Of a DNA stretch of 11,319 bases, positions 1 through 9,849 are shown in pieces. Numbering within the stretch: the first letter of the stretch is position 1; the number at the start of each line of letters is the position of its first letter. The stretch is from NCBI GenBank assembly GCA_028565635.1, contig JAOXYB010054390.1:1-11319 (forward strand), read 5' to 3'. The notes under the pieces were generated by a model. The model saw only the letters and a list, made by a program, of their open reading frames with translations. It was not told the DNA's origin and did not search any database. A program made the translations under genes and the position numbers. This stretch comes from Phoronis ovalis (Eukaryota > Phoronida > Phoronidae).

Positions 1-2
1 GA

Positions 3-92
3 CGCGGCGGACGCGGCGGGCGCGGCGGTTACAGGGTAAATCCAAAGTACCTCCAGCCTACTGCTGGGGGTACAAATTATGGTTACCATGGG
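3..92 (+). CDS. Partial RGG-box exon of a probable RNA-binding protein
   Basis: I see an open + strand frame entering from the left edge. It begins with three Arg-Gly-Gly triplets, then Tyr-Arg, then a Gly/Tyr/Pro/Asn-rich stretch ending near YGYHG. The three 9-base units differ only at the last base of the second Gly codon (gga, ggg, ggt), all synonymous in this frame and non-synonymous in the other frames I checked, which argues for coding. RGG boxes are known to bind RNA and to be arginine-methylated in hnRNP-like proteins; I cannot name the family. The right boundary is uncertain. A donor-like AGG|GTAAAT lies at 35/36, weaker GT sites lie at 82 and 93, and the frame stays open to TAA at 261-263, although residues after about 92 stop looking coding. 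On the - strand two frames are also open over the GC-rich part, so strand choice rests on the synonymous pattern and composition. Confidence 0.42.
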
Positions 93-1368
93 GTTTACAT
101 ATATATTGTGAATTGTAATAATGTTGATGAATTTTCTGCTTTTTGCCTTTATTCAAACAAGGAAATTCTTTTGGGTCTCTGGAGGAAAATTGATTTTTAT
201 AAAATATTGATCTACATCCATGCACTGTTTTATTTGACTGCCTGCACTGATGTAACTTTGTAAAATCTATTTGTTTCGTTTTACTTATGTAGCAAGGTAG
301 AGCTGAATTCAGAAAATGGACAAATTGTGTGCTATATTTATAACATATACTCACAAATATAAGGAGAATTTTTATGTACTTTTTATTTACATCATGTTAT
401 CAAATAAAGTAACATTTTTCAATGAGCAGTCTAATATACAATTTTTAGATGTCCTTTAGGTAACAGTAAATCCTGCAGAACCCTATAGGGTACATTTAAC
501 ATTTTGTTAGCACTCATAGTGACAGTCTACTATCACTATTCGTGTTTTAAATATGACTGCTGCAATATGCTTCTATACACACCTGCTATGAACAAACAGA
601 ATATTTTCATCAAATTTTGCAATTAATTTATTAGAATAAAATTTCATGTTTTTACAGTGTCAGTGATGGGAAATATTCCATTCCAAAGATCAACACTATT
701 TCCTTGATGAGGATTTTTTTAATAACATATTAGATAGTTAGATCTGATAGCATTATTTACATTGGACTGACAGGACAGTATTTTCACAAATATAATCATG
801 TGATGCAATTTCTGTTGACGTAACAAGACAGGTGTTTCTTTAAGGTATTAAATTGAATATTTCAATATTAAAATGTTCAGTTATATGAAGTCCAGTACCC
901 ATTCTTAAGTTTGATTTTAATATTAAAACATATGCATTCATTCCACAGTCAACTTCAATAGGATTAAGAATTCTCTTGCAGGCCTTATTCAATATATTTG
1001 TTCAGTGTATTTGCCCATGTATGTCTTTCTGTTGCTGTTACTAACCAAGCTGATTTCGACTAAACACGAAATGTTGTCAGGAAAAATTTATAATGTTAAA
1101 CAAAATCACCAGAGGTCTGAATGTTTTTCTCATGTTCCTCATATTTGTTAAAATGACACAAAGCTATTCAAAAATAAATGATTGCTAGTTGTATTATTAA
1201 GCTGACTCCACATATATATTCAAATCACTTCTTTTTAGTTCTTTTAAAATTTCCAGTGATACAACTAGATGAAATCAAGTTTTAACTTTATGGTCATACT
1301 ATCATATTAAAATGTCACAATATAAACAGGACCAAAAATGTTTTTATTTCCTTAATGAATCTACATAC
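93..1368. other. AT-rich non-coding stretch, no gene recognised
   Basis: No convincing exon is visible here. An AATAAA at 403-408 on the + strand could serve the RGG-type gene if its last exon reads to the stop at 261-263. The - strand gene with an exon at 1369-1553 must either splice to an exon in or beyond this stretch or read on past 1369. Possible - strand acceptors that keep phase 0 give only very short tails before a stop (for example at about 1266 or 473), so none can be chosen. A 98-codon - strand frame at 58-354 has no protein-like character. Confidence 0.5.
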
Positions 1369-1553
1369 CTGAGCTCTTTGGACATCTCTATTTCTCTTTT
1401 CCTTTAATCTTTTCAGTCTATCTTTTTTGGCATCTTTTCTTTGTATTAGATCACCTTTTGCTGATCGACTACGTTTTTCAGGTGGTGACATTTTATGCGT
1501 TTCAACGCCATCTTCTGTTGGAATGTGTGTGTTTACATCAGCAATTTTGTTCC
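1369..1553 (-). CDS. Internal coding exon (exon 2) of a basic, probably membrane-anchored protein
   Basis: The exon has 185 bases: two completing a split codon, then 61 open codons. The acceptor reads ATTTTTAGTTTCAG|GG and the donor reads CAG|GTATGT, both good consensus sites. The encoded segment starts NKIADVNTHIPTEDG, contains MSPPEKRSRS, then a long Lys/Arg/Asp run with RKDAKKDRLKRLKEKRNR and ends DVQRAQ. The second half looks like a charged helix or short coiled coil. Entry phase 1 fits the single G left over at the end of exon 1 at 8392-8422 and restores a Gly codon; exit is phase 0. The next exon is not identified and may lie beyond the left edge. Reading through the donor would add 17 hydrophobic-leaning residues before a TGA, which looks like intron. 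I do not recognise the family. Being a coding exon is well supported by the sequence; the joining is inferred. Confidence 0.78.
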
Positions 1554-4500
1554 CTGAAACTAAAAATATTATAATGATGAAATAAATTTACTTCCTGATC
1601 CCCTACCTCTCTACTACCAAGGATTTCATTATGTCATATGAATTATTATATAATGCAACAGATACCAATCATGTAAGATTGCTACTAACTGGTCATAGCT
1701 TCTGGGGAACTTGGGATGAAATTGACATATTTTATGTAAGTGTCCTTATATGCCAAAATTTATTCGAAATGTTTAACACCATTTCTTACACATTTAGAAA
1801 GAAAACTTGCTTCACGGTAATTGTTTTATTCTTATGTAGTTGTGTATTTTCTTTCAAATTTCAAGTTGCTTGTTGATTTTTTTTGCATGCCTCAGTTTAT
1901 TCTAATTTAATGCAATATTTGAATTAAAGTTATTGAAAGTGTTACTTTAAAATTTATTTCTCGTATTTGACTTACAAAAGTTACATATTTAAAAATTGAT
2001 TGTGAAATGACATTAGGTAAAGATAAATGCAGTTTAAAATGTTTCCGTTTATTAATTAAACATTGATTAAAAAAATATATATGACTGTTATGCATTTCCA
2101 TAATTTGTCTTACTGAGAGTTTTATGAATAAACATGGTGAATTACAAGATAAATCTAATACTTTTAAACACGTATTCACCACATAGTTACAACAGTAGTT
2201 TACTCATATAATTCAAATATAAATGGTGCAAATAAAATACTGTCATATTTGCCAAGCAGAAACAAATGCTTTGAATTACTGTAATAACAATAAATAATCT
2301 CCATTAATAAAAAATCCACTAGGAAAATGGAATGCTATATAGTAATTCTTATAAGTCACACAAGTAAATTTCTTAAAGGCTTGTTATGGTACATAACCTC
2401 ATGAATAGCCAAAGGTTTTATTTGTAATAAAATGATATAAAAATATTAACGCAAAAGAAAGCAACTATAAAGAGTCTATAAAATATGAAAAATGATACTT
2501 CAACCATGTTTTTGTAACTTGCATGCATGTTGTTTATTCCCGGAGAGCAGTCTCTATATGCCTGGTGCCATTTGAAGAAAACAATGTTACTGAGAAAAGT
2601 ACAAAATTATGAACAAGGAAATGGGTTGGGTTATTAATGCTAATTAATATCCATAAATATTGGGTCTGTTTTGATATTTTCAAATAAAAAAGCGCATAAA
2701 AAAAGTATAAGTACATGAGGTCAGGATTTTGGAGATTCTGAGGAACATATCTAGTACCTATTTTAAGAATAAGTCACCACCTTCCCCTTTAACATGTAAC
2801 CATAAGAGAACATGACACTAATGTTATCCTTTCCTTGAAGAAATTATGCTCCAGTGACCCTCCTCCCCCCCCAAAGTGAATGTCCATAATTGAGTATGTT
2901 TTCCTTGTGCTGTATTCAATGACTTCCCTTTCAAGTAAGTATGAAATTGTTTAATTTAACTCAAAACAGCATAAAATAATATCTGATTTCAATAGTGTTC
3001 ACTATATATGTATTTGTGTTTGTAAAAGAAATATATGATATAAAAGAAATTAATTTGTGTAAAATGTAATGCTGTGGAAACAAACTCCATAACATTGCAC
3101 CTTAAGCAGTGGAGCATCTTTTTTCCAGAAAATAATATTTATTAGTAGAAGTTTCAACAGTCAAATGTAGGTGAGGTAAATCAGGCAGTGAGAAAACTAG
3201 ACTAAATATTAAATTAATATATTCTATTAAATATAATTAAACTTACTGTATAACATTTAACTGATGACTATTTTTATTACCATTATTTTTTATATTGACT
3301 GTTTGCCTACACTTAACATTCTTGCATGATTAACTATAAAAATCTTATAATGAATTTATAGTCAGTCATATTAAGATAACAGCCCACAATGTTAATACCA
3401 AGTAATCACAAATGTCATTTTTTCCCCAACCAATTCGTTATTTTAATCTAGTTTTAATCATGAATTTCAGTCAAAACCTCTATGAAACAGGCACTACAAT
3501 TAAATCATGTAACTTTGTAGCAGCCTATTGTGAGAAACATGAATTATATTTTTAAAGCAGCAGGAAAAATTGCCACATCAAGATGGATTTATGATGGCCA
3601 TTTACTTTATGATAACATTTAAGATATAAGACAAACCATATGAGGATTATCAGCATTTTAACAACTATTTTATAACTGATAACAATTATATGTGATCATG
3701 TACCAGGTGTATATAAAACTGTACAAATAATTCTTATTTTATCATTACAAATCTTACAGCAACATGTTATGTGGCTTAAAGAAACCCACAATTTCTCAGA
3801 TTAATTATGATATTGCCTATAGATCTAAATATATTGCAGACTTCCTGAAATTTGAGTCACTTTTTAAAATTTATATAGGATGAGATTGTCTTTGAAACCA
3901 TGCAACTAGTTGAACATTTGTGAGATTGTACCCTTTTTATGTAAAGTATCATTTACAGTCTTAAAAATATGTGCTTCTATTTTAAAATATATTGCTCCAT
4001 AATTAGAAGTACATAAAATAACATCTTAAAGTACAAACAAATGCATTATTGTTCTTGTCTAGAAAACTGTAAGAGCTATTTGTTATTACATTAGGGACAT
4101 TGATCCATATGGATATTACCAGGTAAACAATAAGATCAATGTAATTATTCATGATTGAAAAGAGTTGCATGATTAATGTTATGCAAGGGCTCTTGTACTT
4201 ATAAAGATATAAATACTGCTTTATCACAGTGTGTTAAATTTCTAGAAAATGCTTTAATGTTCTATTACATTACTGATTCAAAGTGTAAATAACAATTCAT
4301 TCCTATAAATATTAGTATATTCACATTAAAACATTTTTAAAAATAACTGAAACCACTTAAAAGTTCATCACACTCTTAAAAGTATCAACTGAAATGTATC
4401 TTATTTAACTATACACACTAAATCTTTACTGGCATTAAAGCTTTAAACTTCATAATCCTAATAAAATCTCAATTCACACATATCAACATACAAAAACTCT

Positions 4501-4574
4501 TCAACATATCCCTCAACAACTTCTTCAAGAAATTAGCTGCAGTGATAAACTTTTACAGAGTAATGTAACATATT

Positions 4575-4678
4575 TAAATGACATGAAGTTGACAAACATG
4601 TAAATGACATGAATTAGTTGGCCACAACACATAATTGAGATAAAGTTTAATTAAGCTCATAAATTATATGAAGTTGAC
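4575..4678. repeat. Cluster of short direct repeats
   Basis: TAAATGACATGAA occurs at 4575-4587 and again at 4601-4613. ATGAAGTTGAC occurs at 4583-4593 and 4668-4678. The cluster lies inside the large intron. It looks like slippage or local duplication, and no function can be assigned. Confidence 0.4.
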
Positions 4679-6130
4679 CAACAGATGTTTTATAACAGTC
4701 TGTATTAATTACCATTGGATTTATAACTGGTTATAACAAGCAATTTACTTTTCTTGGTTTGTGACAACAGAGAATGTACGGTAGTTAGGACAAATGGGGT
4801 TATTTTAAGTTCTTCATCAGGAATGGAAGTCTTCCGTTTTAAGTTGTTCATAATTGTTTAGAACACCCCAAGATCATGGTATTTTTTTTTTGCCAGCATG
4901 TGTGATTCTAGCAAGTAGTGGCTTAAGTTTCATTCCATAATACAGAATACCCTCCTATAAAATACGATTGAGTCATGCATTACAAACATCAAAAATATTG
5001 TTACCGTAAAAACAAGTTGCATATCAACTAACATTTCATACTCGAATTCATTAGATGGGGGACATTTACCATATAAATGCTGATTAAACATCTACCATTC
5101 CATGTAGAAGCGTATTATATCGGACCTTTTGTTGTTATTCCCAACAGACAGTATTGAGGCTAATGTCATGCATATATTTAGAAATAACATTTACAAAGTA
5201 AAAAAGAAATTACAAAAATATTACAGTATAAGTTCAAGCACTAGTAAAATCAATCAATTAGTCTCAATTGTTATCAATTTTTTCGCATGACTTTCTCCTT
5301 ACTTACAAAATTACATGCAGAGTTCTACCAACTCCTTCCAACAAAAAATGGTATAAAATGACAACATTTGAAAAAATAGTGATACCAAAATCTATGTGCT
5401 CAATGGTGTTTTTAAATGTGTGAATGTGCAGCAAAAAAAATTACATTTCTTTGTTTACCGTGATAAAAGATGACAAACTGAATACAGGTGTGTGTTGCTA
5501 TGTATATTTTTGTATTACACTAACATCTATTGTTATTGTACAATGAAACTGAAAGTTCATGCAAAACAAATTCTCAGCTTTACAGAAAATAATACTCAAT
5601 GCAATTTATATTCCTATATGTTTCTTTGAATTGCATCTCTATTGCTGATTTCATATAAATTTATAATTGAGCTCCCAAAATACCATGTTAACTATTGTTA
5701 ATACTTATTAAGAAATAACTGTAGCCTTAAGTTATATACATAAGCTTAACATACTTTCATTAGTTAGAGAGACACATTTCTACCACCAATTAATTTCTAT
5801 CTTCTAATTCTCCATTTAATTAACATTATTTAGGGTCTTATCTGGAACCACTTTCAATTTGATTTTATATCCAACTGCTTTGTACTTTATGTACATATAT
5901 AGACTTCACTATTGACTTGTATTGTGTTAGACAAGACATTAATATTTAAGTATTTCCTTGAAATGAAGTAATACTTGATCTGTCAAGAATTGCATATAAA
6001 ATAATACAAAAGAACTTGAACTGCAAATATGATTGGAAATGATTTGGAAAATACATGAAAAGTTTCCAGCTAATTCAATTATTTGGAATCAATCCTAGTC
6101 ATGCTATATACTGCTCAAATGCATGCACCT

Positions 6131-6150
6131 CAAGTACCTTGAAGTACTTG
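6131..6150. repeat. Small perfect inverted repeat
   Basis: CAAGTAC at 6131-6137 and GTACTTG at 6144-6150 are perfect reverse complements around a 6-base loop. It lies inside the large intron. The size allows a small hairpin or a dimeric protein site, but chance occurrence is quite possible. Confidence 0.35.
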
Positions 6151-8391
6151 AAGTTCAAAGTAGCACATATAATTGTATACCTGATGACATCATTAATTGT
6201 CTAAACAATCCACCTGTGATCAGTAATGTCTGGCTAGAGGAGAAAATAATGTAGTTCTCAATAGAGGTGACTATTATCAAACTGGGAGAAAATTACCTAA
6301 TTTCCATGTGATAAGAACAACTTGAAGGTTTACAGACATAAATTTCCATCATAATTGCTATATTTTCTGCCCTGTTGAATACTGGTAAACTGCATGTACT
6401 CCACAAAATTATGCAACTATAATTTCTAACATACTCAACATTTAATATGTGACATAAATGTCATAATACATTTCTTACTCATTCACCCCTTTATTATTTT
6501 CCAAGGGAATTAAAATTTTACATTTTTTAAATTATAAATATTGTAAAAATATGCTGTCAAATCTGTTGTTTTAATAAATTGTTGAAAAGGAGATTATGCT
6601 CAATGCAGTTTAAAGAAGATAAACATAGTACAATATTTATTATCTTATTTATTATCTGTATTGTCTAGACACTAATGTATGATACTTTCCTTAACATAGA
6701 TCTGAAGTAATGCTGGACCATTTACAAAACATGTACCAATAGAAAAGTGTAACAGATCTCAGATAAACATTTGTGTATTTCTTGAGTATATTTTCTATAA
6801 TAAATTTCTTTACTAGCTTGCATTTGTTTAAATTTTACATGAACAAGGTGTTTTATGGAAAAAAAAGTTCCACTTGATTTTTAGTATAAATTTATCATTG
6901 CATTATCACACCTGGAAACCTGTCTTGGCATATAGCTGCACTTGTTTACAACATTTGATTTTATAAATGTGATAAATCTAACTTTTTAAATAACAGGACA
7001 TTTTTTTGTTGCTGTAGTTTCTTGTAAACTTTGACACTAATGTCCCAAGTAATAAACACATGTTGTCACAGCTGGATCACATGAACAAACAAAAAATATC
7101 ACACTGTAAGACTTGCCTTAGCAGAAGTATCCACAGTTAATTGCCTACATTATCCCATTTATATAAAATATACTGCTGAGAAATAGAAAGTAATATCTGG
7201 TTCATTACACCAAGCAAGCCCCCTTCAATCTAGGTTCCCACAATATAGAACCATTACTAGAAGGTGGAATAATAAAACATCATTATAAACACCATTAAGT
7301 GACTGAACCATGCTATTTCTCAGCAGTGCAATATTGCAAATAGAAAATATAATGGGAGTACACTTGCATTTCCATAGTTTGATTCAAGATATTATTGCTC
7401 TGTGAAAAATATTGCATAATTATCAAAGTCAGATGACAGGGAAATCACTGTCAGCAATGTATAAAAATGCTAAACAAAAGATGCATGTCTTGCTATTGTT
7501 TTTATGTTCTGACATCGTGAAATCTGTTTACATCACAAGATTTTACATGCAGCTTTGTGTAAAGTTTAATATTATATTCAAGTCTAAGTAAGTGAAAGTA
7601 CTGCTGAAAATGTTTTTTGCTTCATAAATTTGCATATTTTTTGGAATAAAATCAGATTTTTTACATTTGGAAACTTAAAAGTACACGTAACTGCTAACAA
7701 AACATATAAACTGACTAGTACTCTACGGAGGTACACATGATATAGTTTACTGTTGTAAAATATAGTATTTACCTAACACAAGATATATTGTAATACCTAC
7801 TGAAAGTGTATGATATCAAAGTGCTAGGCTAACTTGTTTATGCAATGAGTCAGTCAATCAACAAATTCAGAAAGGTACACAAATCACAATGCATTGAAAG
7901 AAAAAAGTATTTCCTCATTCCGTTAAAATCAATATTGAAAAATAAGTGTTTACAATAAAATATAATACAAGCTGTTAAAAATATCCTATAATATTTCTCA
8001 CTTTCAAGAATGCATTTTTAACTGAACTGAAAGTATGTTACTCTTCTATAACCAAATAGATATCTTACATATGTAGCTATAGCTATTTAAATAAAAGTAC
8101 ATTTGTGTAGATTTAGTCCAAAGATCAACTCCAAGCTTTTAATCTTTTATTTAAACGTTTAATTATCACGCGCAGATTATCCACAAAATAAAGTATTATA
8201 TGCATTTATTGTGTAAATATTTCCCTTTAGAAAAATATTAAGAGCACGCATAGCCACAAGACAGGCAAGAAAAAATGACAGGCGATGTACATAGTATCCG
8301 CCAGGTGTTTCAGTGAATGTCAGTTCTGTTACCTTTTAATTTTACTGCATTTTACCCCCTTAGTTCTCACTCGATTTTCATGCAAACTTAC

Positions 8392-8422
8392 CTCTGGGCT
8401 CCTTAGTATTGCTACAACCCAT
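8392..8422 (-). CDS. First coding exon of a dual-acylated small basic protein
   Basis: The exon encodes MGCSNTKEPR plus one base and ends at AGAG|GTAAGT, a near-perfect donor. The start context GAAATGG has a purine at -3 and G at +4, which is strong. Gly2 with Thr6 and Lys7 fits the N-myristoylation pattern (G-x-x-x-S/T, Lys favoured next), and Cys3 is the usual palmitoylation position in MGC proteins. The leftover G joins GG at the start of the 1369-1553 exon to give Gly11, so the predicted N-terminus is 72 residues long: acylated tip, short acidic/neutral linker, then a strongly basic helix. Lipid plus basic patch is a known arrangement for inner plasma membrane binding; that role is inferred. 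It lies downstream of a CCAAT/CRE promoter on the same strand. I do not recognise the family. Confidence 0.7.
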
Positions 8423-8438
8423 TTCTGTCACCTTACTA

Positions 8439-8447
8439 CTAAACCAT
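8439..8447 (-). promoter_or_regulatory. Minimal upstream ORF (Met-Val-stop)
   Basis: ATG GTT TAG lies 16 bases upstream of the main start at 8422. Its context GAAATGG matches that of the main ATG. If the transcript begins upstream of 8447, ribosomes would meet this two-codon frame first and have to leak past or reinitiate. The sequence is clear; an effect on translation is inferred. Confidence 0.45.
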
Positions 8448-8552
8448 TTCGGCGCTTATTGAACTGAACTCCACAAATAAACTGAATGCACGACCTCTCA
8501 CCCGCACACAGAACAGAATGAATGAAATGTGTATTTTCACAGCCTTCGCATG

Positions 8553-8592
8553 ATTGGTCTGAAGTTATGTGACGTCATTTCAATGGGATTGG
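8553..8592 (-). promoter_or_regulatory. Promoter elements of the MGC-start gene: CCAAT, CRE, CCAAT
   Basis: On the - strand CCAAT occurs at 8592-8588 and 8557-8553, bracketing a perfect palindromic CRE, TGACGTCA, at 8570-8577. CCAAT boxes are bound by NF-Y and CRE by CREB/ATF factors. The block sits about 130-170 bases upstream of the ATG at 8422, right for a proximal promoter with a 5' UTR of roughly 50-100 bases. The region 8423-8600 is richer in CpG than its surroundings. A TATAAGA at 8600-8594 lies upstream of the CCAAT boxes and is probably not the TATA box. Confidence 0.6.
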
Positions 8593-8757
8593 CTCTTATA
8601 GACTACTGGTGATTGAATAGCGACGAACATGAAAACAAATAAACACTATAGGTATCCCACAATTCGAACAAAAGAATCGAAAATTCTTAAGGAAAATTAA
8701 CTGAGTGAACACAATCGCCGATATTAAATTTATATTTTAAGTGCACAGACCTTTAAC

Positions 8758-9045
8758 TAGACTTGCTCAAGTCCCTGCGAACTTAAAAAAAAAAATTAAT
8801 GTTTATTTCTCTTTTTTATGTCTTTTACATCAGTGATTTTAATTATCTCGAAATTTTTTTATTTTTTTTTTACTATCATATATATGTTGAGTGTTAGCTG
8901 TCCACGTGGACGGCAAACACCCAACATATATATGATAGTAAAAAAAAAAATTTGCAAGATAATTAAAAACACTGATGTAAGACATAAAAAAGACAAAACA
9001 AACATAATTTTTTTTTTTAAGTTCACAAGGACTTGAGCAAGTCTA
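8758..9045. mobile_element. Foldback MITE with 9-bp target duplication
   Basis: The element is a nearly complete palindrome. It starts TAGACTTGCTCAAGTCC and ends with its exact reverse complement, and the two arms of about 143 bases match along almost their whole length with a few substitutions and small indels. The centre is TCCACGTGGA at 8901-8910. ACCTTTAAC flanks it directly on both sides (8749-8757 and 9046-9054), a clear target-site duplication. A 9-bp duplication with long inverted repeats fits a Mutator-like non-autonomous element best; a TA duplication (Tc1/mariner) is possible only if the 9-bp match is ignored. It has no coding capacity: the mirrored frames on both strands (8818-9036 and 8859-9056) are a result of the palindrome. 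It lies between the RING gene and the promoter of the MGC-start gene. Confidence 0.88.
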
Positions 9046-9518
9046 ACCTTTAACAAAAAATAACAATCTTTACTGGGTTCCCAGTTGAAATCAGGGGTCT
9101 TTTCCTCAAGTCTTTTTATAAGTCACCCATTGTTGCGTTTTCTATCTATCATGGAAAATAAAATGCCTACAGACAGATTTCATAAAAAAAGGTTTGCGTA
9201 TCTTAGATCAATATGCTGCTAGCGAGTAGACAAGTAAATAAAATAAAATAGCTCAGAAAATTATTGTATCTTTTTTTACATAATAAATATCAATAAAATG
9301 ATAACCAACTAAAGCTGTTGAAATTATTTGCTTTTATTATTCTTGGGGCAAAAATTAACAAAATTGCACTCCATCATGGCAAAGTTCAGAATGATTAAAG
9401 TGACACCTATTGGTGTAACTATTCAGCAGAAAAATGAACTCTGCAGGAATACAGTAGTGTGCATTATCCGATTGTTAGACAGCAATTTTTCAACAAAGGG
9501 ATACAGTTTTATTGTAAA
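9046..9518. other. Intergenic spacer, nothing recognised
   Basis: This is AT-rich sequence between the transposon and the tandem duplication. The only long frame, 9328-9531 on the + strand, has no recognisable domain and runs into the duplicated 3' end of the RING gene, so I regard it as chance. Confidence 0.5.
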
Positions 9519-9583
9519 TTGTACAGGTTAAAGAATCAACAATATTTTCAAAAACAGACATTTTGTTCTATAGTTTAACAACT

Positions 9584-9589
9584 TTTATT
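9584..9589 (-). terminator. Duplicated AATAAA poly(A) signal
   Basis: This is the copy of the RING gene's poly(A) signal in the left duplication unit. It could end transcripts that fail to be cut at the first signal at 9845-9840. Confidence 0.45.
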
Positions 9590-9593
9590 GCAC

Positions 9594-9776
9594 TGAACCC
9601 TCAACTGGTAAACCATCTAAGGACAATTCAAAGATGAGTTACTAAGCCACATATCTATGCAATTTTCATGGAAAATGTGATTGCAGGGTAAATATTTCCT
9701 AGTTTGTCCAAGCGCATAGCTTTCCATACACACAGCACACACAACACCTAGAATGCTTTCAGATACAATATCTGTT
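9594..9776 (-). pseudogene. Truncated RING-H2 fragment from the tandem duplication
   Basis: This is a second copy of the last roughly 60 codons of the neighbouring RING gene. The first six zinc ligands (CAVC, CNHIFH, C) and the seventh Cys are intact, but a missing T puts a TAG at 9619-9617 directly after NCP, deleting the Asp ligand and the last eight residues. Relative to the parent it also carries Ile for Thr344 and Ser for Asn348, both outside the zinc-binding core. A frame with an ATG runs from 9817, using former 3' flank as a 14-residue leader, so a 66-residue peptide is formally possible. No promoter is visible and it lies past the parental poly(A) signal, so I regard it as a non-functional remnant unless read-through transcripts exist. 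Confidence 0.8.
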
Positions 9777-9839
9777 GTACAGGTTAAAGAATCAACAATA
9801 TTTTCAAAAATAGACATTTTGTTCTATAGTTTAACAACT

Positions 9840-9845
9840 TTTATT
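9840..9845 (-). terminator. AATAAA poly(A) signal of the RING gene
   Basis: AATAAA begins only four bases after the TGA stop (9852-9850). A U-rich TGTCTATTTTTG follows about 20 bases further on and fits a downstream element. The predicted 3' UTR is therefore only some 20-40 bases. Confidence 0.7.
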
Positions 9846-9849
9846 GCAC

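Larger units (their letters stand above)
1554..8391 (-). other. Probable 6.8-kb first intron of the MGC-start gene
   Basis: The stretch runs from a GTAAGT donor (8391-8386) to a TTTCAG acceptor (1559-1554), with matching phase on both sides. It is uniformly AT-rich with many short poly-A/T runs and a C-run near 2866. I scanned both strands and saw no convincing exon, RNA gene or transposon with clear ends. Frames such as 1631-1876 (+), 1907-2182 (-), 2534-2716 (-) and 4003-4227 (-) have the composition of random AT-rich sequence. A small phase 1-1 exon could be hidden inside and would not disturb the joining. Confidence 0.6.

Noticed and set aside
1-29. GC-rich 9-base repeat as adapter, vector or simple minisatellite
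   Set aside because: The variation between units is silent in the RGG frame and the frame continues with plausible residues, so coding is the better explanation, though not proven.
58-354. 98-codon - strand frame at the left edge
   Set aside because: No recognisable domain, composition typical of translated AT-rich non-coding DNA, and it overlaps the better supported RGG frame on the other strand.
1631-1876. 81-codon + strand frame with a GTAAGT inside
   Set aside because: Hydrophobic random-looking peptide without a domain, antisense within the proposed intron; the GTAAGT at about 1736 has no credible partner exon.
1554-8391. Complete novel gene system or defence-type cluster in the central 6.8 kb
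   Set aside because: I looked on both strands for long frames, RNA folds, repeat arrays and transposon ends and found none that stand out from AT-rich background.
8285-8467. 60-codon + strand frame over the MGC exon
   Set aside because: It is the antisense shadow of exon 1, its donor and the 5' UTR of the gene on the - strand.
8758-9045. Tc1/mariner MITE with TA duplication
   Set aside because: The terminal TA could be read as target duplication, but the exact 9-bp repeat directly outside symmetrical TAGAC...GTCTA ends explains the flanks better.
8818-9056. Overlapping, similar proteins on both strands
   Set aside because: The similarity comes from the transposon's palindrome; the peptides are poly-Phe/Lys/Ile translations of A/T runs.
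9328-9531. 67-codon + strand frame
   Set aside because: No domain or motif, no splice support, and its end lies in the duplicated 3' flank of the opposite-strand RING gene.
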